From positions 663,924 to 727,923 of the forward strand of contig NZ_JAGFOA010000002.1 of assembly GCF_017592545.1 (NCBI RefSeq): DNA of 64,000 nucleotides, read 5' to 3'. The position numbers were made by a program, and so were the translations under genes. The notes under the pieces were generated by a model. It had not been told where the DNA came from, made no database searches, and was given only the letters and a program-made list of their open reading frames with translations. The stretch is from Microbacterium stercoris (GTDB lineage Bacteria; Actinomycetota; Actinomycetes; Actinomycetales; Microbacteriaceae). Positions 43,540 to 54,247 of this stretch are shown one piece after another. The first letter of the stretch is position 1, and the number at the start of each line of letters is the position of its first letter.

Positions 43540-43572
43540 CGGCCCGCTCGCCTCACCGGGGCGAGCGGGCCG
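43540..43572. terminator. Hairpin terminator after the phytase-like/GDPD gene
   Basis: A perfect 13-bp stem (CGGCCCGCTCGCC and complement) with a 7-nt loop lies 15 bases past the stop of the minus-strand GDPD gene. Confidence 0.75.
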
Positions 43573-43586
43573 CCTTCGGATCGACG

Positions 43587-45899
43587 TCAGGGGGCGGTCG
43601 CCGCCGGGACGTTCGCGGTAGCGACGGTCTCCGCGGCGATGTCCGGGTTGTCGCTGAACAGGCCGTCGATGCCCGTGGACAGGAAGACCCGGATCTCCGC
43701 AGCCATGTCGCCCGCCTCGTTCGGATCGGCGCTCGAGCGGAACTCGGCCGCGAGGAACTGGTTCTCGAGGCGGAAGGTCCAGGCGTGCACCTGGAGGCCG
43801 GCCGCGTGTGCATCGGCGACGAGCGTTGTGGGTGCCGCGAGGGTGCCGTCGGCGCGCCGGGGGATGATGCGGCTCTTCTCCGCCCCGATGCCGTCCGCGT
43901 AGGTCGCGATGTCCGCGAGGCCCCGCGGCGTGAGCAGGTCGGCATAGGTGCGCGGATCGCCCGCGGCGACGAGGTCGTACGGGGCGCCCGAGCCGTTGAT
44001 CAGCTGGGCGATGCCCACCTTCGTGACCGTGCTGAGCTCGCGCAGGTTGCCCGTCTCGAAGCTCTGCAGGATGACGGGCGCCTTCGCGCTGTTCAGACCG
44101 TTGCGGGCGAGCTCGGCCACGAGAGGCTCCTCGAGCGAGAGACCGGCCTGGTCGAAGTAGGTGGGGTGCTTCGTCTCGGGATAGACGCCGACGGGGCGGC
44201 CGTCGCAGGTCTTCGAGTGCCGCGCGAGGTCGAGCACCTCGTCGAGGGTCGGGATCGTGTACAGACCGTCGAACGCGGCGCTGTGCGGACGCACCTGCGG
44301 CAGGCGCTCCTTCGCGCGCAGGGTGCGCAGCTCGGCGAGCGTGAAGTCCTCGGTGAACCACCCGGTGACCGCCGAGCCGTCGATCTTCTTCGTCGTCTTG
44401 CGGGCCGCGAACTCGGGGTGCGCCGCCACGTCGGTCGTGCCGCCGATCTCGTTCTCGTGGCGGGCGACGAGCTGACCGTCCTTGGTCGAGACCACATCGG
44501 GCTCGATGAACTCGGCGCACTGCGTGATCGCGGCCTCATAGGCGGCGAGCGTGTGCTCGGGGCGGTAGCCGCTGGCGCCGCGGTGGCCGACGACGGTGAC
44601 GGCATCCGCGACCGTCTTCGTGCGCTGCAGGTTCACGATCGCGAACTCCGTGTCATCCGGAGTCCCCGTGCGGCGGGCGTCGTTTCCCGGGAAGTTGTTG
44701 TCGTTGCCGATGAGCAGGCGGCCGTCGCGCAGCTGCAGCACGGTCTCGAACGACTGCACGGGCAGAGCGTAGGTCTCACCGAGCCCGTAGCCCTCGCCCG
44801 CGTCGATGCCGTGGGGGTTGTCGATGCGCAGGGCGTCGAGCACCAGCGACTTCTGCAGGAAGCCCTCGGCATCGGTCTTGCCGAGGTTCACCGAGTAGAC
44901 GCGCTTGATCACGGCCTGGTCGCCCTCGAAGTCGTCGCGCTCGATGAGGAGCAGCTCGTTCTTCTTCCCGAGGAAGGCGTCGCCGATCACATCTCCCGGC
45001 TGGTCGGTCTGGAAGGCCCACGTGCGGCCGGTGTAGGAGCCGGTCCGGGTGTCGAACTCGTTGATCACGCGGCGGCGCGGATCCGGATCTGCAAGGTATG
45101 CGCCCTCGAGCACGGGGTAGAGGTAGCGGCCGTCGCGGGATGCCGCCATCGCCTCGAACCCGCGGCTGGCGGCGATCGTCGCAGCGGCGCCGTTCAGATA
45201 GGGGTTCTGGGGCGACTGCGCCCCGGCGAGCGGAAACGGCTTCTCGAGCAGCGTGCCCTCGGCATCGAAGTGCAGCAGGAACGGCCCGAACTCCTCGCCG
45301 ACCCAGAAGGATCCGTCCTTCGCACGCACGACCGACTCGATGTCGAAGTCGGCACCGGTGAGCTGGCGCTCGGCGGTCTCCTCGTTGACGATCGGGAAGT
45401 CCAGCACGCCGTTCCGGTCGTTGTACGAGATGAACGACTCCACCTCGATCCGGCCCTCGCCGCCGGCGGCCGTCTGCCAGTGCGGCGTGACGAGGTAGTT
45501 GCGCAGCAGGAAGTCGGCCGAGTTGCCCTTCGAGCCGAAGCCGTTGTCGGGCTGGGCCCAGAACGTGCCGTCGCCGTTGTCGATCATGGCCGAGAAGCCC
45601 GGAACGACCTGGCCGTCGAACGGGCCCGTGCGGCCGTTCGCCGGCGTCATCGCGGCACCGGAGGCGGGGCCCTCGGCGAGGAAGTCGGCGGACAGCGTGG
45701 CGCGCGCCTCGAGCGTCGGCACCACCGTGTGGGCGGCCGCACCACCGGGCTTCTGCACGGGCACGGCGGGTCTGTGTGCAGGCTCGGCGGCCGAGGCCGC
45801 CATCGGGAGCAGGCCCGCCACGAGGGACGCCGCGGCGGACAGGGCGATCAGCGCGGCGGGCCTGGTGAGCCGGCGGCGCGAGAGCAGGGAATCAGTCAC
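43587..45899 (-). CDS. Secreted esterase-like phytase / glycerophosphodiester phosphodiesterase fusion
   Basis: A 770-residue exported protein. A signal peptide (about 1-38, ending ASAAEPA) leads into an esterase-like phytase domain (about 75-425) with FDGQVVPGFSAMIDNGDGTFWAQPDNG and DIESVVRAKDGSFWVGEEFGPFLLHFD. Residues about 437-765 are a GDPD barrel: VVGHRGASGYRPEHT (catalytic His), FIEPDVVSTKDG (metal Glu/Asp) and LVARHENEIG (second His). It should release glycerol 3-phosphate, and perhaps phosphate from other phosphoesters, outside the cell. Both active sites look complete. It starts at GTG, is monocistronic and ends at a terminator. Confidence 0.85.
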   Translation of the reverse strand: MTDSLLSRRRLTRPAALIALSAAASLVAGLLPMAASAAEPAHRPAVPVQKPGGAAAHTVVPTLEARATLSADFLAEGPASGAAMTPANGRTGPFDGQVVPGFSAMIDNGDGTFWAQPDNGFGSKGNSADFLLRNYLVTPHWQTAAGGEGRIEVESFISYNDRNGVLDFPIVNEETAERQLTGADFDIESVVRAKDGSFWVGEEFGPFLLHFDAEGTLLEKPFPLAGAQSPQNPYLNGAAATIAASRGFEAMAASRDGRYLYPVLEGAYLADPDPRRRVINEFDTRTGSYTGRTWAFQTDQPGDVIGDAFLGKKNELLLIERDDFEGDQAVIKRVYSVNLGKTDAEGFLQKSLVLDALRIDNPHGIDAGEGYGLGETYALPVQSFETVLQLRDGRLLIGNDNNFPGNDARRTGTPDDTEFAIVNLQRTKTVADAVTVVGHRGASGYRPEHTLAAYEAAITQCAEFIEPDVVSTKDGQLVARHENEIGGTTDVAAHPEFAARKTTKKIDGSAVTGWFTEDFTLAELRTLRAKERLPQVRPHSAAFDGLYTIPTLDEVLDLARHSKTCDGRPVGVYPETKHPTYFDQAGLSLEEPLVAELARNGLNSAKAPVILQSFETGNLRELSTVTKVGIAQLINGSGAPYDLVAAGDPRTYADLLTPRGLADIATYADGIGAEKSRIIPRRADGTLAAPTTLVADAHAAGLQVHAWTFRLENQFLAAEFRSSADPNEAGDMAAEIRVFLSTGIDGLFSDNPDIAAETVATANVPAATAP

Positions 45900-46036
45900 A
45901 CGCCAGACGGTGCGCGCGCCGCCTCACGCGGGGGAGACCGGACGGTGAACGGGGGTAGTACTGCCCCGGGCGCTTGCGCTCGCCGGATCCGGCGATGCGG
46001 GGCCGGATGTCGGCGGCCACGACTACCCTGGGGGGC

Positions 46037-46846
46037 GTGAGCCAGCCGATCCCCACTCCGTACGAAGACCTTCTGCGAGACGTGCTCGCGAACGGCGTCC
46101 ACAAGGACGACCGCACGGGCACCGGCACCACGAGCGTCTTCGGACGCCAGCTGCGCTACGACCTGAGTGCGGGCTTCCCGCTCATCACCACGAAGCGCGT
46201 GCACTTCAAGTCGGTCGCGCTCGAGCTGCTGTGGTTCCTGCGCGGCGACTCCAACGTGCGCTGGCTGCAGGAGCGCGGTGTCTCGATCTGGGACGAGTGG
46301 GCCGACGCCGACGGCGAACTGGGCCCCGTGTACGGCGTGCAGTGGCGGTCGTGGCCGACCCCGAGCGGCGAGCAGATCGACCAGATCCAGCAGGCCGTCG
46401 ACCTGCTCAAGACCAATCCCGACTCGCGACGCATCATCGTCTCGGCATGGAACCCGGCCGACATCCCCGGCATGGCGCTGCCGCCGTGCCATGCCTTCTT
46501 CCAGTTCTACGTCGCCGACGGCAAGCTGTCGTGCCAGCTCTATCAGCGCAGCGCCGACATGTTCCTCGGCGTGCCCTTCAACATCGCCTCCTACGCCCTC
46601 CTCACGCTGATGATGGCGCAGCAGGCGGGGCTCGAGCCGGGCGAGTTCGTCTGGACGGGCGGCGACTGCCACATCTACGACAACCACCGCGACCAGGTCG
46701 CTGAGCAGCTCTCGCGCGAGCCGTTCCCGTACCCGCGCCTGGAGATCGCCCGCACACCCGAGTCGATCTTCGATTACGAGTACGAAGACTTCGCGCTCGT
46801 CGACTACCAGCACCACGCGCCCATCCGCGCCGCCGTGGCCGTCTGA
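46037..46846 (+). CDS. thyA: Thymidylate synthase
   Basis: Methylates dUMP to dTMP using methylenetetrahydrofolate. The 269 residues match the ThyA family. The N-terminal [12 protein letters not shown] at about 24-35 and [17 protein letters not shown] at about 55-71 are conserved, and the nucleophile Cys is in [12 protein letters not shown] at about 148-159. [20 protein letters not shown] follows, and HIYDNH near 213-218 binds dUMP. The GTG start directly precedes the conserved [12 protein letters not shown]. It is the first gene of thyA-folA-dapA, with one- and four-base overlaps. Confidence 0.96.
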   Translation: MSQPIPTPYEDLLRDVLANGVHKDDRTGTGTTSVFGRQLRYDLSAGFPLITTKRVHFKSVALELLWFLRGDSNVRWLQERGVSIWDEWADADGELGPVYGVQWRSWPTPSGEQIDQIQQAVDLLKTNPDSRRIIVSAWNPADIPGMALPPCHAFFQFYVADGKLSCQLYQRSADMFLGVPFNIASYALLTLMMAQQAGLEPGEFVWTGGDCHIYDNHRDQVAEQLSREPFPYPRLEIARTPESIFDYEYEDFALVDYQHHAPIRAAVAV

Positions 46847-47364
46847 TGGTCGTCCGCGCGATCTGGGCTCAGTCCGCCTCGGGCGCCATCGGCGCCGACG
46901 GCGGGATGCTGTGGACCCTCCCGGAGGACATGGCGTTCTTCAAGCGGGCCACGACCGGATCGCCCGTCGTCATGGGACGGCGCACCTGGCAGTCGTTCCC
47001 CGACCGCTTCCGACCGCTCCCGGATCGGCCCAACATCGTCATCACCCGCGATGAGGGGTTCGAGGCGCCCGGTGCCGAGGTCGTCCACTCGCTCGATCGG
47101 GCCCTCGCCCGGGCGGCGGAGCTCGACGACGAGGTGTGGGTCATCGGCGGTGCCGAGATCTACCGCCAGGCCATGCCGCTCCTCGACGAGCTGTGGGTCA
47201 CGCGCGTCGACGTCGACGCGGAGGGCGACGCATACGCCCCCGAGATCGACGGATCCTGGCACCTCGACCGGTCGGATCCGCCGGAGCACGGCGGCTGGCA
47301 CACGAGCCGGACGGGCACCCGGTACCGATTCGAGGTCCTCCGCCGCGATAGCCTGGCTTCATGA
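46846..47364 (+). CDS. folA: Dihydrofolate reductase
   Basis: Reduces dihydrofolate, produced by ThyA, to tetrahydrofolate with NADPH. It is 172 residues long. IWAQSASGAIGADGGMLWTLPEDMAFFK at about 5-32 contains the Trp and Asp of the active site, PVVMGRRTWQSFP at about 39-51 the NADPH site, and DEVWVIGGAEIYRQAMP at about 90-106 the second cofactor loop. Its ATG shares a base with the thyA stop, so the two folate-cycle enzymes are co-translated. Confidence 0.95.
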   Translation: MVVRAIWAQSASGAIGADGGMLWTLPEDMAFFKRATTGSPVVMGRRTWQSFPDRFRPLPDRPNIVITRDEGFEAPGAEVVHSLDRALARAAELDDEVWVIGGAEIYRQAMPLLDELWVTRVDVDAEGDAYAPEIDGSWHLDRSDPPEHGGWHTSRTGTRYRFEVLRRDSLAS

Positions 47365-48338
47365 CGCATTCGGGCAATCCCTTCGGACAGGTGCTGGTCG
47401 CGCTCGTGACTCCGTTCACGGCCGACGGCGAAGTCGATTGGCCCGCAGTCGAGAAGCACATCGACGACGTCATCACGGCGGGCGCCGACGGCATCGTCGT
47501 CACCGGCACGACCGGCGAGACCTCCACGCTGACCGACCCCGAGAAGCTCCGGCTGGTCGAGGTCGGCAAGGATGTCGCGGCGGGCCGCGCGAAGATCATC
47601 ACCGGCGGCGGCTCCAACGAGACCGCGCACGCCATCGAGCTCTACAAGAAGAGCGAGAAGGCCGGCGCCGACGGCATCATGATCGTCACGCCCTACTACA
47701 ACAAGCCGACGCAGGCGGGCATCCTCACGCACTTCCGGCTCGTGGCCGACTCAACCGATCTGCCGGTCATCCTCTACGACATCCCGGGTCGCACCGGGGT
47801 GCCGATCAAGTACGAGACGATCCTGCGCCTCGCCAAGCATCCGAACATCCTCGCGGTGAAGGACGCCAAGGGCGACTTCAGCGAGGTGAGCCGCGTGCTC
47901 AACCAGACGGATCTTCTCTACTTCTCCGGCGATGACGCCAACGTGCTGCCGCACCTCGCGATCGGCGCGTCGGGTCTCATCGGCGTGACCGCCAACATCG
48001 CGGCGGCCCCGTACCGGGCGATCGTCGACGCCGTGAACCGCGGCGACCTGGCCACCGCGACCGAGCAGCACAAGAAGCTGGAGCCGCTCGTGCGCGCCGT
48101 GATGACGCACGTCCCCGGCACCGTCTCGGCGAAGTACATCCTGCACGGCCTCGGCCGCATCGGCAGCCCGCGCGTGCGCCTGCCGCTCGTCGGTCCAGAG
48201 GAGTGGGAGGCCGCTCTCATCGAGGACGAGCTCGCCCTGGTGAAGGACATCCAGGGTGTCGACTTCACCAACTTCCGCCCCGACCGCAATGCGGCCGCGG
48301 GCGGCGCGCTGCCCAAGGTCGCCGGCACCACCCGCTGA
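47361..48338 (+). CDS. dapA: 4-hydroxy-tetrahydrodipicolinate synthase
   Basis: Condenses pyruvate with aspartate semialdehyde in the first step of the diaminopimelate/lysine pathway. A 325-residue class I aldolase barrel: VTGTTGETSTL at about 48-58 (catalytic Thr), the Tyr in VTPYYNKPTQAG at about 111-122, and the Schiff-base Lys in ILAVKDAKGD at about 168-177. The ATG overlaps the folA stop (ATGA). It is somewhat longer than E. coli DapA because of a C-terminal tail. The gene is followed by a 148-base gap and rnj, as in many actinobacteria. Confidence 0.94.
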   Translation: MTHSGNPFGQVLVALVTPFTADGEVDWPAVEKHIDDVITAGADGIVVTGTTGETSTLTDPEKLRLVEVGKDVAAGRAKIITGGGSNETAHAIELYKKSEKAGADGIMIVTPYYNKPTQAGILTHFRLVADSTDLPVILYDIPGRTGVPIKYETILRLAKHPNILAVKDAKGDFSEVSRVLNQTDLLYFSGDDANVLPHLAIGASGLIGVTANIAAAPYRAIVDAVNRGDLATATEQHKKLEPLVRAVMTHVPGTVSAKYILHGLGRIGSPRVRLPLVGPEEWEAALIEDELALVKDIQGVDFTNFRPDRNAAAGGALPKVAGTTR

Positions 48339-48486
48339 CGCGGCGCCCGGCGCGTCAGCGCATCCATGGATCTCAACAGCGGCCGAGAAGGTCGCACCAC
48401 ACAACAGAACACGAGATCGGTCAGCGCGTAGCTCGCGTCCGATCGGATGAGGGCACCCGCCCGGCGGGGCCCGTGAAAGGCGGACA

Positions 48487-50163
48487 ATGTCCACTCCGGT
48501 CTTCGATCCCCCTGCGCTCGAGCAGGGCACGCTCCGCGTCGTCCCGCTTGGAGGGCTCGGCGAGGTCGGTCGCAACATGACCACGTACGAGTTCGACGGC
48601 AAGATCCTCATCGTCGATTGCGGCGTGCTCTTTCCCGAAGAGCACCAGCCCGGCGTCGATCTGATCCTGCCGGATTTCGAGCCGCTCAAGAGCCGTCTGC
48701 AGGACATCGTCGGCGTTGTCCTGACTCACGGTCATGAGGATCACATCGGCGCCGTCCCGTACCTGCTGAAGCTGCGTCGCGACATCCCCCTGATCGGATC
48801 CGCGCTGACCCTCGCACTCGTCGAGGCGAAGCTCAAGGAGCACCGGATCAAGCCCGAGCTGACGGTGGTCAAGGAGGAGGAGAGCTGGGACATCGGCCCG
48901 TTCGACCTCGAATTCGTGGCCGTGAACCATTCGATCCCGGATGCGCTCGCGGTCGCGATCCGCACCTCCGCGGGCCTCGTCCTGCACACGGGCGACTTCA
49001 AGATGGACCAGCTGCCGCTCGACGGCCGCATCACCGACCTGCGCGCCTTCGCGCGTCTGGGTGAGGAGGGCGTCGACCTCTTCCTGCCCGATTCGACGAA
49101 CGCCGATGTGCCGGGCTTCACGCCCACCGAGCGCGCGATCGGCCCGGTCATCGACCAGGTGATCTCGAAGACCCCGGGCCGTGTCATCGTCGCGAGCTTC
49201 TCGAGCCACGTGCACCGCGTGCAGCAGGTTCTCGACGCCGCCGCGGCCAACGGTCGCCGCGTCGCCCTGCTCGGTCGCAGCATGGTGCGCAACATGACGA
49301 TCGCCGCCGACCTCGGCTACCTCAAGGTCCCCGACAACGTCCTCATCGACTATAAGAAGGCCAAGGACGTCCCCGACGACCAGATCGTCTACATGTCGAC
49401 CGGATCGCAGGGCGAGCCGATGGCGGTCCTGTCGCGCATGGCGAATCTCGACCACGCGATCGAGCCCGGCGAGGGCGACACGGTCATCCTCGCATCGAGC
49501 CAGATCCCCGGCAACGAGACGTCGATCTACCGCGTGATCGACGGCCTCACCAAGCTCGGCGCGAACGTCGTCCACAAGTCCAACGCCAAGGTGCACGTCT
49601 CGGGCCACGCCGCCGCGGGCGAGCTGCTGTACTGCTACAACATCCTGAAGCCGAAGAACGTGCTTCCGGTGCACGGCGAATACCGCCACCTCAAGGCCAA
49701 CGCGCAGCTGGCGCAGGACACCGGCGTTCCGGAGGAGCGCACGATCCTGGGCGAGAACGGCTCGGTCATCGACCTGAAGGCGGGCGTCGCCCGTGTCGTG
49801 GGCCAGCTCGACCTCGGATTCGTCTACGTCGACGGATCCACCGTGGGCGAGATCACCGACGCCGACCTCAAGGATCGTCGTGTGCTCGGCGAGGAGGGCT
49901 TCGTGTCGGTCATCGTGGTGGTCGACCCCGCGACCGGCAAGGTCATCACGGGCCCGGAGATCCACGCCCGCGGCATCGCCGAGGACGACTCGGTGTTCGA
50001 GGCGGTCAAGCCGAAGATCGCCAAGGCGCTCGAGGAGGCCGCTGCCAACGGCGTGCGCGACACCCACGCGCTCTCTCAGGTCGTCCGACGCACGATCGGA
50101 CGGTGGGTCAACCAGTCGCTGCGTCGTCGTCCGATGATCGTGCCGCTCGTCATCGAGGCCTGA
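48487..50163 (+). CDS. rnj: Ribonuclease J
   Basis: A metallo-beta-lactamase RNase with endo- and 5'-3' exonuclease activities in mRNA turnover and rRNA maturation. The 558 residues are full length. The zinc motif [10 protein letters not shown] is at about 79-88, preceded by [19 protein letters not shown] and the beta-CASP segment [14 protein letters not shown] at about 239-252 follow, and [14 protein letters not shown] at about 395-408 is the C-terminal beta-CASP His motif. A C-terminal domain occupies about 450-558. It forms the second RNA-decay enzyme in the window besides PNPase. Start ATG with GAAAGGC upstream. Confidence 0.95.
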   Translation: MSTPVFDPPALEQGTLRVVPLGGLGEVGRNMTTYEFDGKILIVDCGVLFPEEHQPGVDLILPDFEPLKSRLQDIVGVVLTHGHEDHIGAVPYLLKLRRDIPLIGSALTLALVEAKLKEHRIKPELTVVKEEESWDIGPFDLEFVAVNHSIPDALAVAIRTSAGLVLHTGDFKMDQLPLDGRITDLRAFARLGEEGVDLFLPDSTNADVPGFTPTERAIGPVIDQVISKTPGRVIVASFSSHVHRVQQVLDAAAANGRRVALLGRSMVRNMTIAADLGYLKVPDNVLIDYKKAKDVPDDQIVYMSTGSQGEPMAVLSRMANLDHAIEPGEGDTVILASSQIPGNETSIYRVIDGLTKLGANVVHKSNAKVHVSGHAAAGELLYCYNILKPKNVLPVHGEYRHLKANAQLAQDTGVPEERTILGENGSVIDLKAGVARVVGQLDLGFVYVDGSTVGEITDADLKDRRVLGEEGFVSVIVVVDPATGKVITGPEIHARGIAEDDSVFEAVKPKIAKALEEAAANGVRDTHALSQVVRRTIGRWVNQSLRRRPMIVPLVIEA

Positions 50164-50166
50164 TCC

Positions 50167-50233
50167 CGGAGCCGCTCTGCGGCTCCGATCCGGCAGACCC
50201 CCGGCGTCGCTCCCGCGCGATGTCGGGGGTCCG
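50167..50233 (+). terminator. Double hairpin after rnj
   Basis: Two successive stems: CGGAGCCGC-TCT-GCGGCTCCG at 50167-50187, then a larger one with arms GACCCCCG/CGGGGGTC ending at about 50232. They fill most of the 85-base gap before ftsK. Confidence 0.6.
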
Positions 50234-50248
50234 TCGTACCGTGGGGGA

Positions 50249-53035
50249 ATGCCACGCACGTCCGCCACGTCTCCTCGCGATTCGAGCCGCAAGAGCTCGC
50301 CCGCGGGCAAGGGCACCTCGAAGTCGGGGGGCTCCACGTCCTCGCGTGCGCGCAAGTCCGAGCCCGCCGCCAAGCCGTACTTCGAAGACTCCGATCGCCC
50401 GCCGTTCGCGGCCCGCGCGTGGGTCGGCCTCGGCCACGCGGTCGGCGGTCTGTTCCGGGCCTTCGGCCCGGAGACGCTGGAGAAGGACGATCGGCGCGAC
50501 GGGTTCCCGCTGCTGCTGGTGTTCCTCGCCATCGCCGGCGCCGTCACCGAGTGGTTCTTCATCGGCAACGAGGTCGCCGAGACGATCAGCGCCTACACGT
50601 TCGGCATGCTCGTCGGCCGTGCGGCCTTCGTGTTCCCCGTGGCGCTGCTGCTGCTCGCCGGCTGGCTGTTCCGCCACCCCTCCTCGGTGCACGACAACGG
50701 CCGCATCGGCATCGGCTTCGGACTCCTCGCGGTCACCGTGGCGGGCTTCTGCCACATCGCGGGCGAGAGGCCGCAGCCCAGCGAGGGCATGCCCGCGCTC
50801 AGCCGGGCCGGCGGCCTGTTCGGCTGGATGGTGGGCGAGCCCACCTCGCTGCTGATCACCGAGATCGGCGCCTACGTGCTGCTGTCGCTCGTCGCGGCGC
50901 TCAGCGTGCTGATCCTCACCAAGACGCCGCCGAACCGCATCGGCCGTCGTCTCGGCGACCTCTACGCCTGGATGTTCGGTGCCGAGCACGGCGACGAGGC
51001 CACGGCGGTCTCGAATGCCACCGCCAAGACCGAGGTGCTTCCGGAGAGCGATGCCGATGCCGATGCCGACCGCGTGCCGTGGTGGCGTCGCAACAAGTCC
51101 GGCCGCGAAGAGGATCCGGATGTCGTCGACTCGCCGCAGGATCTGACCGAGCTGCTGGGCGGCGACGCCTATGGCGCGCAGACCGACGGCGGCTACGAGA
51201 AGGCCATCGTGGTCGCGGAGCCCGAGAGCTCCGACTCGGCCACCCAGGTGCTCAGCTCGATCAGCGGCGTGACCGGCTCGCTCGCGGGCAACGGGTCCAC
51301 GGGGCTCGTGGGCGACGGCGACGATGACGACACGGGCGAGCTGCCCGGTCTCCTCGGCTTCGGCACCGACGGCCCCGGATCCCGCGGTCCCCAGCCGCCC
51401 GTCGCGCCCTACGTGCTGCCCTCGCCCTCCTCGCTCTCGGCGGGACCGCCCTCGGTCGCGCGCAGCGAGGCGAACGATCGCGTGGTCGCACAGCTCACCC
51501 GCGTGCTCGACGAGTTCAAGGTCGACGCCAAGGTCACCGGGTTCTCGCGTGGCCCGACCGTGACGCAGTACGAGATCGAACTCGCTCCCGGCGTGCGCGT
51601 CGAGCGCATCACGCAGCTGCAGAGCAACATCTCGTACGCGGTCGCCTCGAACGACGTGCGCATCCTCGCGCCGATCCCGGGCAAGAGCGCCATCGGCATC
51701 GAGATCCCGAACACCGACCGCGAGACCGTCGCGCTCGGCGACGTCCTGCGCTCCGGTGCCGCCCAGAAGTCGACGCATCCGCTCACTGTGGGTGTCGGCA
51801 AGGACGTCGGCGGCGGATTCGTCGTCGCCAACCTCGCGAAGATGCCGCACCTGCTCGTGGCGGGCTCGACCGGATCCGGAAAGTCGAGCTTCATCAACTC
51901 GATGATCACGAGCATCCTGATGCGCGCGAAGCCCAGCGAGGTGCGGATGGTGCTGGTCGACCCGAAGCGCGTCGAGCTCACCAACTACGCCGGTGTCCCG
52001 CACCTGATCACGCCCATCATCACGAATCCGAAGAAGGCCGCAGAGGCGCTTCAGTGGGTCGTGAAGGAGATGGACATGCGGTACGACGACCTCGCGTCGT
52101 TCGGGTTCCGTCACGTCGACGACTTCAACGCCGCCCTCGCGAAGGGCGAGGTCGAGCTGCCCGTCGGCAGCGAGCGCGTGCTTAAGCCCTATCCGTACCT
52201 GCTGGTGGTCGTCGACGAGCTCGCCGACCTCATGATGGTCGCCCCGCGCGATGTGGAGGACTCGATCGTCCGCATCACGCAGCTCGCTCGCGCGGCAGGC
52301 ATCCACCTCGTGCTCGCAACGCAGCGCCCTTCGGTCAACGTCGTCACGGGCCTCATCAAGGCCAACGTGCCTTCGCGTCTCGCCTTCGCGGTCACCAGCG
52401 TCACCGACAGCCGCGTCATTCTCGACGAGGGCGGCGCCGACAAGCTGATCGGCCAGGGCGACGCCCTGTTCTCGCCGATGGGATCGTCGAAGGCCCTCCG
52501 CGTGCAGGGCGCGTGGGTGACCGAGGACGAGATCGACCGCGTGGTCAAGCACGTCACCGGCCAGGCGCGGCCCGAGTACCGCTCCGACGTGGCCGAGGCG
52601 ATCGACGCTCCGAAGAAGGAGATCGACTCCGACATCGGCGACGACCTCGAGGTGCTGCTGGCGGCCGCCGAGCTGGTGGTCACGAGCCAGTTCGGCTCCA
52701 CCTCGATGCTGCAGCGCAAGCTGCGCGTCGGTTTCGCGAAGGCGGGACGGCTCATGGATCTCCTCGAATCCCGCGAGATCGTCGGGCCGTCCGAGGGATC
52801 GAAGGCGCGCGACGTGCTCGTCACTCCCGAACAGCTGCCCGAGGTGCTCGCCCGCATCAACGGCGAAGAGCCCCCGCGGGCCGCCGCGCCCGCCGCTGCG
52901 GCGACGCCGGTCGCCGACGACGGGTACGGCGATGACCGCTATGGTGAGGATCCGATCGAGGCCCAGTTCAAGGACCGCCCGGTCGAGGACGACGAGGGCG
53001 ACGAAGACGCCTGGCAGCTGACCGGACGGGACTGA
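50249..53035 (+). CDS. ftsK: DNA translocase FtsK/SpoIIIE
   Basis: A 928-residue septum-located ATPase that pumps chromosomal DNA during division. After a basic Ser/Lys N-terminus (about 1-45) come four membrane helices (about 85-240), an acidic Gly/Pro linker (about 250-400) and the motor domains. Walker [11 protein letters not shown] is at about 537-546, [21 protein letters not shown] follows, and Walker [13 protein letters not shown] at about 650-661. The C-terminal winged-helix gamma domain (about 795-865; [30 protein letters not shown]) recognises KOPS sequences. Its stop is eight bases before pgsA, and the ftsK-pgsA-cinA-clgR order is typical of actinobacteria. Confidence 0.95.
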   Translation: MPRTSATSPRDSSRKSSPAGKGTSKSGGSTSSRARKSEPAAKPYFEDSDRPPFAARAWVGLGHAVGGLFRAFGPETLEKDDRRDGFPLLLVFLAIAGAVTEWFFIGNEVAETISAYTFGMLVGRAAFVFPVALLLLAGWLFRHPSSVHDNGRIGIGFGLLAVTVAGFCHIAGERPQPSEGMPALSRAGGLFGWMVGEPTSLLITEIGAYVLLSLVAALSVLILTKTPPNRIGRRLGDLYAWMFGAEHGDEATAVSNATAKTEVLPESDADADADRVPWWRRNKSGREEDPDVVDSPQDLTELLGGDAYGAQTDGGYEKAIVVAEPESSDSATQVLSSISGVTGSLAGNGSTGLVGDGDDDDTGELPGLLGFGTDGPGSRGPQPPVAPYVLPSPSSLSAGPPSVARSEANDRVVAQLTRVLDEFKVDAKVTGFSRGPTVTQYEIELAPGVRVERITQLQSNISYAVASNDVRILAPIPGKSAIGIEIPNTDRETVALGDVLRSGAAQKSTHPLTVGVGKDVGGGFVVANLAKMPHLLVAGSTGSGKSSFINSMITSILMRAKPSEVRMVLVDPKRVELTNYAGVPHLITPIITNPKKAAEALQWVVKEMDMRYDDLASFGFRHVDDFNAALAKGEVELPVGSERVLKPYPYLLVVVDELADLMMVAPRDVEDSIVRITQLARAAGIHLVLATQRPSVNVVTGLIKANVPSRLAFAVTSVTDSRVILDEGGADKLIGQGDALFSPMGSSKALRVQGAWVTEDEIDRVVKHVTGQARPEYRSDVAEAIDAPKKEIDSDIGDDLEVLLAAAELVVTSQFGSTSMLQRKLRVGFAKAGRLMDLLESREIVGPSEGSKARDVLVTPEQLPEVLARINGEEPPRAAAPAAAATPVADDGYGDDRYGEDPIEAQFKDRPVEDDEGDEDAWQLTGRD

Positions 53036-53043
53036 CACGACAC

Positions 53044-53619
53044 ATGGCCATACCGAGACAGCTGCCCAACGCGATCACCGTTGCGCGCATCCCGCTCGCC
53101 GTCGTCTCCTTCGTCCTCCTTCTCCTCGGCGGCGCACTCGGAGCGGACGACCTGACCCTGCGATGGATCGCGGCGATCATCTTCATCGTCGGGATCTCGA
53201 CCGACTGGGTCGACGGCTACCTTGCTCGCCGGTACAAGATCGTCAGCGACTTCGGCAAGCTGTGGGATCCGATCGCCGACAAGCTGCTCACCGGAGCGGG
53301 CTTCGTCGGGCTCGCCATCCTGGGTGAGGTCTGGTGGTGGATGGTGCTGATCATCCTCATCCGCGAGTGGGGCGTCACGATCCACCGCCTCACGATCGTC
53401 AAGGAGCACGTGGTCGCCGCCGCGTGGATGGGGAAGGTGAAGACCGTCGCGCAGGGCGTGGCGCTCTCGTGGTGCCTGCTCCCGTTCTGGCTGTGGATCG
53501 GAGTTCCGGCGTTCTCGCTGGTGTCGCTGGTGCTGATGTCGATCGTGGTCATCCTGACCGTCGCGAGCGGCATCGACTACGTCGTCGCGCAGGTCCGCGG
53601 CGCGCGTAAGGAGTCGTGA
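53044..53619 (+). CDS. pgsA: CDP-diacylglycerol-glycerol-3-phosphate 3-phosphatidyltransferase
   Basis: An integral membrane enzyme that makes phosphatidylglycerol phosphate, the precursor of phosphatidylglycerol and cardiolipin. It is 191 residues with about five membrane helices. The CDP-alcohol phosphotransferase motif D-x2-D-G-x2-A-R-x8-G-x3-D-x3-D is visible as DWVDGYLARRYKIVSDFGKLWDPIADK at about 56-82. It overlaps the start region of cinA and lies directly after ftsK. Confidence 0.93.
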   Translation: MAIPRQLPNAITVARIPLAVVSFVLLLLGGALGADDLTLRWIAAIIFIVGISTDWVDGYLARRYKIVSDFGKLWDPIADKLLTGAGFVGLAILGEVWWWMVLIILIREWGVTIHRLTIVKEHVVAAAWMGKVKTVAQGVALSWCLLPFWLWIGVPAFSLVSLVLMSIVVILTVASGIDYVVAQVRGARKES

Positions 53620-54113
53620 TGGCCGTTCCCGGAGATCCGGTGGCTCTGCTGGCCGCCCTGAGAGAGCGCGGCTGGACCGTGGGGGTTGCGGAGTCCCTCA
53701 CGGGTGGTCTCGTCGTCGCCACGCTCGTCGACGTCCCCGGTGCCTCGGCGTCCGTGCGCGGAGGCGTTGTCGCCTACGACACCGCCGTGAAGGCGTCGCT
53801 GCTGGGCGTCGATGATGCGCTGCTCGCCGAGCACGGCCCCGTGCACCCCGAGGTCGCTCGGCAGATGGCGGACGGCGTGCGCCGGGCGATGACGGTCGAC
53901 GGGAAGCCGTCGGAAGTCGGTATCGCGACGACAGGCATCGCTGGCCCCGAATCTCCGGACGGGCAGCCCGTCGGCACCGTGCACATCGGCATCGCGACCC
54001 CCGACGGTGTGTTCGCGACCTCGTGGGTCTTCGCGGGAGGACGCGCGGCCATCCGCGATGCCACCGTCACACAGGCCATCATTGAGGCCTCAGCGGCCCT
54101 GGGCGTCGACTGA
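53619..54113 (+). CDS. cinA: CinA family protein, nicotinamide-nucleotide amidohydrolase
   Basis: A 164-residue stand-alone CinA C-terminal (PncC) domain, which deamidates nicotinamide mononucleotide to nicotinate mononucleotide in NAD recycling. VGVAESLTGGLVVATLVDVPGAS at about 20-42 contains the catalytic Ser/Lys environment, GGVVAYDTAVKASLLGV is at about 46-62 and TTGIAGPESPDGQPVGTVHIG at about 106-126. The N-terminal MoCF-like domain of full CinA is absent, as usual in actinobacteria. AAGGAG with five-base spacing favours the ATG at 53619 over the GTG one codon upstream. Confidence 0.9.
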   Translation: MAVPGDPVALLAALRERGWTVGVAESLTGGLVVATLVDVPGASASVRGGVVAYDTAVKASLLGVDDALLAEHGPVHPEVARQMADGVRRAMTVDGKPSEVGIATTGIAGPESPDGQPVGTVHIGIATPDGVFATSWVFAGGRAAIRDATVTQAIIEASAALGVD

Positions 54114-54247
54114 ATCGGTTCGATCCGGGCTCCCAGGGAAAAGAGCGGCCGTTTCTCACCCGATCCCTAAGCGACGGGACTAAATTGGCTCTATCGGTGT
54201 TGTACTGTGGTGCACCCGATGGGAGATCTGTGAGGAGGGGGCCCCAA

